From assembly GCA_902462665.1 (NCBI GenBank), contig CABQCM010000088.1:1-6494 (forward strand): a stretch of 6,494 nt of DNA. The letters are read 5' to 3'. Of this stretch, positions 1 to 5,833 are shown in pieces. Made by a program: the position numbers and the translations under genes. Numbering within the stretch: the first letter of the stretch is position 1; each line of letters opens with the position of its first letter. This stretch comes from an uncultured Oscillospiraceae bacterium (GTDB lineage: Bacteria; Bacillota; Clostridia; Oscillospirales; Acutalibacteraceae). Under the pieces are notes generated by a model that did no database searches, was not told the DNA's origin, and saw only the letters and a list, made by a program, of their open reading frames with translations.

Positions 1-909
1 CTGCGTTCTGTCCAGTACCCAGAGCAGAGAGCCGCGTTTTTCCTGCCCGCGCATGGTTTCAAACAACTCCAGATTGTGCCGGGCAGTCAGATCAAGGCGC
101 ATGAACTGCGCGTCGGTATAAACATTGACCTTGGTGATGTTATCCAATCCGGTCTTTTCGGTTTCAAACAAGTACCGCAGCGCGCCACCCAGCGAGCACA
201 AAGCGATCGAGCCTTCCTCCAGCCCCAGCTTTTCCAGCGTTTTGGCGCGAAAATGCTCCAGCGCCAGCCGCCGCGCTTCCTGCTGATCAAACAGCGCGTC
301 CTCCTTGACTGCGGCAAGACACCCCAGCCGCTTGTTCAAAAAGCTCTGTATTCCTTTGTTTGCACCAGCCTCAGTATTCAGCAGCGCTTCGCGTGGATGG
401 AACCGCCCCAGCTCGTTGCACACGCGCTGCTCGATATCCTCCCCGGCAATCTCGGTTAGATGCAGCTCCCCAGTAGAGGCATCTACAAAGCAAAGCCCTA
501 TCGTGCCGCCACTGGCGGTAATCACGACCAGATAATTGTTGCGAGTTTCATCGAGCATGCTCGAATCCGTCACGGTACCCGGCGTGATGACCCGCACCAC
601 CTCCCGCTTGACTAACCCTTTGGTGGTAGCAGGGTCCTCCATCTGCTCGCAGATGGCGACCTTATATCCTTTGGCCACCAGACGGGCGATGTACCCGTCG
701 CAGCTATGATACGGCACGCCGCACATGGGCGCGCGCTCTTCCTGACCGCAGTCGCGGCCGGTCAAAACCAGCTCAAGCTCCTTCGAGGCGGTCTTTGCGT
801 CCTCGAAAAACATTTCATAAAAATCGCCCAATCGAAAAAACAGCAGCGTATCGGGATACTGCTCCTTCATTTGGCAGTATTGCTGCATCATCGGGGAGAG
901 CGGCGCCAT
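1..909 (-). CDS. mutS: DNA mismatch repair protein MutS, N-terminal part (runs off left edge)
   Basis: MutS recognises mismatches and small insertion/deletion loops as a clamp-like dimer and recruits MutL in post-replicative repair. Reading from ATG at 909 gives 303 codons open to the window edge. Residues 24-34 (FFRLGDFYEMF) hold the mismatch-reading Phe-x-Glu motif (F30, E32). APMCGVPYH (60-68) and ICEQMEDP (86-93), followed by a VITPGT stretch ending at 112, are typical of mismatch-binding domain I. The rest covers the connector domain and the beginning of the lever domain; the P-loop ATPase lies outside the window, as the family is normally about 850-900 residues. The start is supported by AAAGGA nine bases upstream. 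It is the third gene of the miaB-ricA-mutS operon, 56 bases after ricA. No frameshift is seen in the visible part. Identification is firm; only completeness is unknown. Confidence 0.96.
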   Translation of the reverse strand, partial: MAPLSPMMQQYCQMKEQYPDTLLFFRLGDFYEMFFEDAKTASKELELVLTGRDCGQEERAPMCGVPYHSCDGYIARLVAKGYKVAICEQMEDPATTKGLVKREVVRVITPGTVTDSSMLDETRNNYLVVITASGGTIGLCFVDASTGELHLTEIAGEDIEQRVCNELGRFHPREALLNTEAGANKGIQSFLNKRLGCLAAVKEDALFDQQEARRLALEHFRAKTLEKLGLEEGSIALCSLGGALRYLFETEKTGLDNITKVNVYTDAQFMRLDLTARHNLELFETMRGQEKRGSLLWVLDRTQ

Positions 910-965
910 GGTTCAACATCCTTTCCGTCCGACGGTTTCGCGCCGGCTTCGATCATTGCATTTCT

Positions 966-1376
966 TTAATGGCAGCCGCCGCAGGAGGAGCAGCTTCCGG
1001 TGCACTCGCTCGGCTCGCAGGTAGCGGGGTCCTCCCCGTTAACGCACAAGCCCAGAATGGAATTGACCCTGGCAAGCAGCTTGTCCATTTCCTCCTTGGC
1101 CGCGTTGTATGCCGCCATGTTGGGATTCTGCATAATTTCCGCATACATTTGCTGCAGCTTGGCGTTGAGCTCGTCGATTTTGCTCTCGCTTTTTTCCTCT
1201 GCCGGCTTACTCAGCTCGTTGCTCAAAGACATCCGAAGCAGGTTAAATTCACCGATTTGCCCTTGCAGCCCCTCGTCCTCATCGTTGGCCTGGCGAGCCA
1301 TTTGATAGCGGATGTAGGTTTCGTCCTCCTGAATAGCAGCGCCGAGCTGACGGGTACATTCCATTACGTTCATCAT
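966..1376 (-). CDS. ricA: YlbF/YmcA-family protein (RicA-like) with cysteine-rich C-terminal tail
   Basis: This 136-residue protein is mostly charged and helical, with the pattern of the YlbF/YmcA (Com_YlbF) family, and ends in a tail with six cysteines (numbered from the ATG at 1376: C111, C120, C125, C129, C132, C135) before a terminal His. In B. subtilis, YmcA (RicA), YlbF (RicF) and YaaT (RicT) form a cytoplasmic [4Fe-4S] complex that influences RNase Y-dependent mRNA maturation, competence, sporulation and biofilm formation. The position between miaB and mutS matches ymcA, which favours RicA over YlbF, though the sequence alone does not fully separate the paralogues. The longest frame begins with TTG at 1388, but that TTG is fused to GGAGGAA, which sits correctly for ATG at 1376 (5 bases from GGAGG) or 1373 (8 bases), so the shorter start is preferred. 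It lies 22 bases downstream of miaB, so co-transcription is likely. Confidence 0.82.
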   Translation of the reverse strand: MMNVMECTRQLGAAIQEDETYIRYQMARQANDEDEGLQGQIGEFNLLRMSLSNELSKPAEEKSESKIDELNAKLQQMYAEIMQNPNMAAYNAAKEEMDKLLARVNSILGLCVNGEDPATCEPSECTGSCSSCGGCH

Positions 1377-1379
1377 CGT

Positions 1380-1386
1380 TTCCTCC
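1380..1386 (-). promoter_or_regulatory. Ribosome binding site that decides the ricA-like start
   Basis: GGAGGAA on the minus strand overlaps the upstream in-frame TTG codon (1386-1388). It is 5 bases from ATG 1376 and 8 bases from ATG 1373 when measured from GGAGG. This makes translation from the TTG unlikely, because the TTG would then have its own Shine-Dalgarno inside its coding sequence. Confidence 0.8.
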
Positions 1387-1398
1387 AAAATAAAATTC

Positions 1399-2826
1399 TT
1401 ATGATATTATCTGCTCACCGAGCAGGGTCATACGCCGGTTTCCAGTAATGGTGATATCGCAATAACTCCCCAGCAGGCTGGGCTCGCCAGGAAATTCCAC
1501 CACAGTATTCTGGCTGGTGCGGCCGACTACGATCCCCGGCTCGCGTCCTTCCTCCTCGCAAAGCACACGGAATTTCATTCCATGCAGTGCCGCGTTGTTT
1601 TGGAGCACAATCTTTTCCTGCGCCGCGAGCAGCTCGGCAAACCAGACATCCTTTTCTTCCTTGCTGATTGGATCGGGCATCGACGCGGCCGGCGTTCCCT
1701 CCCGCGGGGAAAACAGGAAGGTGAACAACGCGGTATAGCCCACCTCTTTGACTAACGATAACGTATCCTCAAAGTCCTCTCTCGTCTCGCCCGGGAACCC
1801 GACGATAATATCGCTCGTCAGACTCAAGTCGGGCATACGCTCCCTCGCCTGCTCGACTAAGGACAGGTATTGCGCGCGGGTGTATTTACGGTTCATCGCC
1901 CGCAGCACACGGTCGGACCCCGACTGCACCGGAAGGTGAAGATGCCGCGCCACCTTCTCGCAGTCGCGCATAGCGTCGAGCAGTTCGGGGGTGCAGTCCT
2001 TGGGATGCGAGGTCATAAACCGCAATCGGAAATCCCCCGGCAGATCGTTGAGCATACGCAACAGACGGGCAAAATCAATGGATTCTTCCAGACCCTTGCC
2101 ATAGGAATTCACATTCTGGCCCAGCAACGTAATCTCCCGGCAGCCCGACGCAATCAACTCGCGCGCTTCCTGCAAAATCGCGCCGCTCTCGCGGCTGCGC
2201 TCCCGTCCGCGAACATAGGGAACGATACAATAGGTACAAAAATTATCGCAGCCGTACATGATCGGAAGCCAGCCTTTCATCGCGCTGTCCCGGTGTACGG
2301 GAATGCCTTCGGCAATGCGCCCCTTTTCATCGGGAAGCTCAAACACCCGCTTCTGCCCGCTGTACAAACGGAATAAAAACTCAGGCAGGCGATAGATGAC
2401 GTGCGTGCCAAACACAAGATTCACAAAGGGAAAGGTTTTTCGGATGTAATTCGCTACCTGCTCCTGCTGTACCATGCAGCCGCACAGGCCCACAATGGCC
2501 CCTGGCTTGCGCCGCTTGTAATGCTTGAGGGCGCCCACATTGCCGATGACCCGGTCCTCCGCGTGGCCGCGCACGGCGCAGGTATTGTAGAGTACCAGTT
2601 CGGCCTCGTCCACCTCGTCGGTAAACCCAAAGCCCATTTCCCGCAGCATACCCTTGATGCGCTCGCCGTCGCTGACATTTTGCTGACAGCCATAAACCCG
2701 CACACAAGCCAGCGGCTGCTCGACGTAGCGCCGTTCCACCAGCTCCCTGACCCGCGCCTGGTATTCCCGCTGAGCCTCCATCTCCTGCGCGGAGACCTGT
2801 CTGCTTTCCTCCAACCGTTCGCTCAA
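1399..2826 (-). CDS. miaB: tRNA-2-methylthio-N6-dimethylallyladenosine synthase MiaB
   Basis: MiaB is a cytoplasmic radical-SAM methylthiotransferase that adds a methylthio group to i6A37 of tRNAs reading UNN codons, giving ms2i6A. The 475-residue protein has the full family layout. The N-terminal methylthiotransferase domain begins near residue 40, with auxiliary-cluster cysteines in YGCQQN (C47), NTCAVR (C83) and GCM (C117). The radical-SAM domain has GCDNFCTYC (C193, C197, C200), followed by LLGQNVNSYG, MTSHP, LPVQSGSDR and IVGFPGET. A TRAM domain occupies roughly residues 407-470. The NVSDGER and LLGQNVNSYG forms fit MiaB better than RimO or MtaB. The start is TTG at 2826, with GGAGG seven bases upstream; the next in-frame ATG (codon 16) has no comparable site. 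About 35 mostly charged residues precede the conserved domain; Bacillota MiaB proteins often carry such an extension. It is the first gene of the operon and has its own promoter. Confidence 0.96.
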   Translation of the reverse strand: MSERLEESRQVSAQEMEAQREYQARVRELVERRYVEQPLACVRVYGCQQNVSDGERIKGMLREMGFGFTDEVDEAELVLYNTCAVRGHAEDRVIGNVGALKHYKRRKPGAIVGLCGCMVQQEQVANYIRKTFPFVNLVFGTHVIYRLPEFLFRLYSGQKRVFELPDEKGRIAEGIPVHRDSAMKGWLPIMYGCDNFCTYCIVPYVRGRERSRESGAILQEARELIASGCREITLLGQNVNSYGKGLEESIDFARLLRMLNDLPGDFRLRFMTSHPKDCTPELLDAMRDCEKVARHLHLPVQSGSDRVLRAMNRKYTRAQYLSLVEQARERMPDLSLTSDIIVGFPGETREDFEDTLSLVKEVGYTALFTFLFSPREGTPAASMPDPISKEEKDVWFAELLAAQEKIVLQNNAALHGMKFRVLCEEEGREPGIVVGRTSQNTVVEFPGEPSLLGSYCDITITGNRRMTLLGEQIIS

Positions 2827-2831
2827 GGCTG

Positions 2832-2838
2832 TTCCTCC
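2832..2838 (-). promoter_or_regulatory. Ribosome binding site supporting the TTG start of miaB
   Basis: GGAGGAA on the minus strand places GGAGG exactly seven bases before TTG 2826. This is the main reason for choosing a non-ATG start for miaB. Confidence 0.82.
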
Positions 2839-2860
2839 AAATCTAACGTGATAACAATAG

Positions 2861-2870
2861 ATAGCGCTAT
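2861..2870. repeat. Perfect 10-bp palindrome in the miaB leader
   Basis: ATAGCGCTAT reads the same on both strands and lies about 14-24 bases downstream of the predicted miaB transcription start. It could be a small operator half or simply chance in AT-rich DNA. No matching second copy was seen in the gap, and no regulator is encoded nearby. Confidence 0.35.
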
Positions 2871-2890
2871 TAAGGCAATTATATTGAAAT

Positions 2891-2919
2891 ATTATACCTC
2901 ATTTTGTTAGTCGGTTCAA
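2891..2919 (-). promoter_or_regulatory. Housekeeping-sigma promoter for the miaB-ricA-mutS operon
   Basis: On the minus strand, TTGAAC (2914-2919) is followed after exactly 17 bases by TATAAT (2891-2896). The -10 is perfect and the -35 has four of six consensus bases. The transcript would start near 2884, giving a leader of about 58 bases before the TTG start codon. No riboswitch, T-box or attenuator structure was evident in this short leader. Confidence 0.82.
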
Positions 2920-3018
2920 CCTTTTTCCAGATAAATTTCAAAGAATTGCGAAGTTGATTTTTCCTAAAAAAACGCATTGGAAATTTGCAAACCGAGTATA
3001 TCTAATCCCAAAAGTTTA

Positions 3019-3047
3019 TTTACAAATAAAGTATAATGTGATATAAT
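3019..3047 (+). promoter_or_regulatory. Strong promoter for the dockerin-protein gene
   Basis: TTTACA (3019-3024), a 17-base spacer and a perfect TATAAT (3042-3047) form a near-consensus vegetative promoter. A TG dinucleotide one base before the -10 (3039-3040) adds an extended -10. A second TATAAT at 3032-3037 has no fitting -35. Transcription would start near 3054, leaving a short leader of about 29 bases with AAAGGAAG as ribosome binding site (3068-3075), seven bases before the ATG. Confidence 0.82.
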
Positions 3048-3082
3048 TTATAAAAAAACAAAATAACAAAGGAAGTGGAAGC

Positions 3083-4306
3083 ATGTTTCTGCCCAAACGA
3101 ACCCTTTCGTTATTGGCGGTTTTGCTCTGTCTTTCGCTCTTTTTCATGAGCGCCGCAGCGTCTGAGACTCCCCGGTTTACGCCGGGCGACCTGAATCAGG
3201 ACGGGCAGGCAACGGCGGCCGATGCCCTGTTGATTTTACAGCAAAGCGTCGGGCTGCGCGAAAGCCCTCTGCTCGAGCCGCTCGCAGACTTTCTCGCCGA
3301 TATGAACGGCGACGGCAGCATTGACGCTTCCGACGCGCTGCTCGTGCTGCAAGCGTCGGTTGATCTGACCACTGCCGCCTTCACTGAGATTGCTTTTTCC
3401 AGCGAAACTCTCTCCCTTACCGCAGGCGTGAATGTCGACACGCGTATGCCCGAGTACACAGTATCTTTTGAAGCCTGGAAACAGAGGGTGAACTCTCTGC
3501 AAAAAGCCTGCCTGCTAACCGAGGAACAGGCGGCCGATTTGCTCGCACGGTACGACGGGGCGTTTTTCAAAGAACACGCGCTCATTTTGGGCATCGATTC
3601 CATTCCATCCACCGCATCGGTGACGGCCAGTCAGGCGCTTTGCTCCGAGCAGCGGTTTTTTGTCGTTCTGAACGACGACTCGGCTCCTCAGGGGGAAGCA
3701 TGCCCGCATCTGATTCTGATCACCCTCTCCCAACAGGATCTGCGAAACACCGGGTACTTTTCCAAGCTGGACAAAGCGAGCGTTTTGTTTGACCGCACCG
3801 GCACCATTCCCCAGCCGGACGGTTCGGTGAGCAATGCTTTTTACGGCCCCAGCGATGCCTTTGATTACGCCGCTTTGTACGAAATCGACAGCCGCGAGGA
3901 ACTGCTGGCCTATGCCGGGCACGCCCGCTCCATGATAGGAGATGAGAAGCAAAAGGATTTCGATTTGTTTCAGGAATATCAACACATGCTTCTCCCCCGC
4001 AGTAGTGAGCGATATTTTAAAGAGTACCGCACTCTGATTTTTGAGAAGCACGAGTACACTCGTTCCTCCACCCGCTACGAATACCGGGGGATGGAGGATA
4101 ACGGCGACGGCACACAAACCTTGCTTTTGGAGAAAATCGACTACGCTCCGCTGCCCGTACCGGACAATCAGGAGGATGTGCTTTTTGACAGTTTTCTGAC
4201 CATGCGCATGACCCTGATCGACCTTCCAGCCGATCCAAACGCCGCCCCCATCACCCGGGTACGCGGCGCTGACGGAATCATCCTCTGGGAAAAGCCAGCC
4301 GAATAA
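3083..4306 (+). CDS. Secreted protein with N-terminal type I dockerin and an unrecognised C-terminal region
   Basis: The 407-residue product begins with a Sec signal peptide: K5/R6, a hydrophobic core at about 8-22, and likely cleavage after AAA (24-26). A dockerin follows at once, with two calcium-binding repeats. The first has D36, N38, D40 and D47 and ends in an ALLILQQSVGL helix; the second has D73, N75, D77 and D84 and ends in ALLVLQASVDL. Dockerins bind cohesin modules and tether secreted proteins to scaffoldins or the cell surface. Residues about 100-407 have no domain I can name. The part around 157-220 (YDGAFFKEHALILG, FFVVLNDDS, CPHLILITL) has the alternating strand pattern of small beta-rich domains in uncharacterised secreted Clostridia proteins, perhaps PrcB_C-like; this is recollection, not a search. 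Three cysteines (C143, C187, C207) remain in the mature form. No glycosidase or peptidase motif was recognised. The gene is single, with its own promoter, divergent from miaB. Confidence 0.85.
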   Translation: MFLPKRTLSLLAVLLCLSLFFMSAAASETPRFTPGDLNQDGQATAADALLILQQSVGLRESPLLEPLADFLADMNGDGSIDASDALLVLQASVDLTTAAFTEIAFSSETLSLTAGVNVDTRMPEYTVSFEAWKQRVNSLQKACLLTEEQAADLLARYDGAFFKEHALILGIDSIPSTASVTASQALCSEQRFFVVLNDDSAPQGEACPHLILITLSQQDLRNTGYFSKLDKASVLFDRTGTIPQPDGSVSNAFYGPSDAFDYAALYEIDSREELLAYAGHARSMIGDEKQKDFDLFQEYQHMLLPRSSERYFKEYRTLIFEKHEYTRSSTRYEYRGMEDNGDGTQTLLLEKIDYAPLPVPDNQEDVLFDSFLTMRMTLIDLPADPNAAPITRVRGADGIILWEKPAE

Positions 4307-4316
4307 CGTTTGATAA

Positions 4317-4356
4317 AAACAGCCCTGCCGGTAAGGTACTTCCGGCAGGGCTGTTT
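4317..4356 (-). terminator. Intrinsic terminator between the convergent dockerin gene and murC
   Basis: A perfect 15-bp inverted repeat (arms 4317-4331 and 4342-4356; core AGCCCTGCCGG) encloses a 10-base loop, in which AAG and CTT could pair further. On the minus strand the stem is followed by a run of five Ts, making a proper rho-independent terminator for murC, 15 bases after its stop codon. On the plus strand the stem begins 10 bases after the dockerin-gene stop, but only three Ts end it, so termination in that direction is probable but weaker. Confidence 0.88.
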
Positions 4357-4371
4357 GGTATGACATTCACT

Positions 4372-5763
4372 TTAAACCGTTTCCTTAGCTTGCCCCTGAG
4401 TCAGAGCGCCCGCCACCTGATTGAGCTCCCCCGCTCCCACGGTGAGAATGAGATCCCCCTCCCGGGCGATGGAGCGTAGATATTCGGTAATCGCGTCAAG
4501 GCTGGGCAAACGAACCGCGCCCGGAATACGCTGGGCCAAATCGTCGGAGGAAATACCTACGGTATTCTTCTCTCGCGCGGCATAGATGTCCGCCAGCACG
4601 GTGAGATCGGGCCGGGAAAGCTCCCGCACAAAGTCCTCAAAAAAGGCTTTTGTCCGCGTATAAGTGTGTGGCTGAAAGGCACAAATCAGACGGCCGCCAG
4701 CTGTTTTCATCTGCTGCGCCGCATCGAACAGCGCGTGCAGTTCGCTGGGATGATGGGCGTAGTCGTCGACAACAATCGCACCGTTACACTGGCCGCGATA
4801 TTCAAACCGGCGTTCGGTTCCAGTATAAGCCGCAAGCCCCCGCTCGATGCTCTCGCCGGACAGCCCCAGTACCACTGCCGCCGCCGCCGCGGCCAGGGCG
4901 TTGCGAATGTTGTGTTCTCCCGGCACAAGCAGCTTTACTCGTGTTAAAAGGCTGCCGTCCACCGTGATATCAAAGGCCGGAAGTCCCTTTTCGGTCACAA
5001 TCCTCTGCGCGCGTACCCGGGCGTTCTCCCCAAGGCCAAAGGTCATAGAGGAGCGTTCCAATCCTTCCATACAGCGCAGGGTGTTGGCATCGTCAGCATT
5101 GAACACCACCACGCCGCCCCGCTCGGGCGTGCGCTCGGCAAAGGCGCGGAAGGAACGCGAAATATCGTCGAGATCTTTGAAAAAGTCCAGATGATCGGCC
5201 TCAACATTCAGCACCACCGCGATGGTAGGGCAAAAACTCAAAAACGAATTGCAGTATTCGCAGGCCTCTAAAATAATGGTGTCCCCTTTTCCCACTCGAT
5301 GGGCGCTGTGGATTAAGGGCAGAACCCCGCCAATCATTAGCGACGGATCGCTCCCGGCGGCAAGGGCGATGCTCGAAAGCATCGAAGTGGTGGTGGTTTT
5401 CCCGTGCGTGCCCGCAACGCAGACCGCGTTGCGGTAGCCGCGCATGATGGCGCCGAAGGCCTGCGCCCTCTCAAACACCGGGATTCCACGGGAACGTGCG
5501 GCAATAATCTCGGGGTTGTCGTCGTGCACGGCGGCGGTACGCACAATAAAATCCGCCTGACCGATATTTTCCCCCGCATGGCCGATGGCGATGGAAATCC
5601 CCATCGCAGTCATCTCGTTGACCGCGTCGCTCTTACGCGTGTCCGAGCCGGTCACAATCAGCCCGCGCTCGAGCAAAATTTCAGCGAGCGAATACATGGA
5701 AATACCACCGATGCCCACCAGATGAGCGCGCGCACCGGGATGGATGCATTGATCGATTGTCAT
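4372..5763 (-). CDS. murC: UDP-N-acetylmuramate--L-alanine ligase MurC
   Basis: MurC joins L-alanine to UDP-N-acetylmuramic acid using ATP, the first amino-acid addition in peptidoglycan precursor synthesis, in the cytoplasm. The 463-residue length is normal for the family. The N-terminal UDP-binding domain carries HLVGIGGISM (14-23). The central ATPase domain has the P-loop GTHGKTTTT (118-126), EACEY (166-170) and NVEADH (186-191). HNIRN (284-288) precedes the C-terminal domain, which has GTERRFE (315-321), DDYAHHP (333-339) and FQPHTYTR (363-370). These motifs separate MurC from MurD, MurE, MurF and Mpl. The extended EACEYCNSF stretch is, from memory, common in clostridial MurC. The start is ATG 5763, with GAAAGGA about ten bases upstream. 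No convincing promoter is seen in the 70 bases before it, so it is probably read through from the membrane-protein gene. It ends in a strong terminator. Confidence 0.96.
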   Translation of the reverse strand: MTIDQCIHPGARAHLVGIGGISMYSLAEILLERGLIVTGSDTRKSDAVNEMTAMGISIAIGHAGENIGQADFIVRTAAVHDDNPEIIAARSRGIPVFERAQAFGAIMRGYRNAVCVAGTHGKTTTTSMLSSIALAAGSDPSLMIGGVLPLIHSAHRVGKGDTIILEACEYCNSFLSFCPTIAVVLNVEADHLDFFKDLDDISRSFRAFAERTPERGGVVVFNADDANTLRCMEGLERSSMTFGLGENARVRAQRIVTEKGLPAFDITVDGSLLTRVKLLVPGEHNIRNALAAAAAAVVLGLSGESIERGLAAYTGTERRFEYRGQCNGAIVVDDYAHHPSELHALFDAAQQMKTAGGRLICAFQPHTYTRTKAFFEDFVRELSRPDLTVLADIYAAREKNTVGISSDDLAQRIPGAVRLPSLDAITEYLRSIAREGDLILTVGAGELNQVAGALTQGQAKETV

Positions 5764-5833
5764 TGGATTTCTATCCTTTCACAATAAGGCTTCACGGCGC
5801 TTGACCCCTTTTTTCGAGACCCGTGCGTCCATT

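Noticed and set aside
1386..1388. TTG at 1388 as the start of the ricA-like gene
   Set aside because: The codon is joined to GGAGGAA, which is itself the ribosome binding site for ATG 1376 or 1373, and no other ribosome binding site precedes the TTG.
795..1448. Open frame of 217 codons on the plus strand across mutS, the ricA-like gene and the end of miaB
   Set aside because: It crosses three well-supported minus-strand genes and two intergenic gaps, and its translation is low-complexity and unlike any known protein.
3032..3037. First TATAAT upstream of the dockerin gene as the -10 box
   Set aside because: No sequence resembling a -35 lies 16-18 bases upstream, while the second TATAAT ten bases on has TTTACA at exactly 17 bases and a TG extension.
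3128..3130. Cys16 in the dockerin protein as a lipoprotein attachment site
   Set aside because: The preceding residues (VLL) lack the small residue required just before the cysteine in a lipobox, and the cysteine lies inside the hydrophobic core, with a better AAA signal-peptidase I site at 24-26.
4097..4120. EDNGDGTQ stretch at residues 338-345 of the dockerin protein as a third calcium-binding dockerin repeat
   Set aside because: It lacks the conserved ligand at position 12 and the following leucine-rich helix seen in both true repeats, and fits a beta-hairpin turn better.
3515..4366. Long open frame of 283 codons on the minus strand opposite the dockerin-protein gene
   Set aside because: It starts ahead of the terminator stem, has no ribosome binding site, and its translation shows no domain. 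The plus-strand gene has a signal peptide, dockerin repeats and its own promoter, so this is a shadow.
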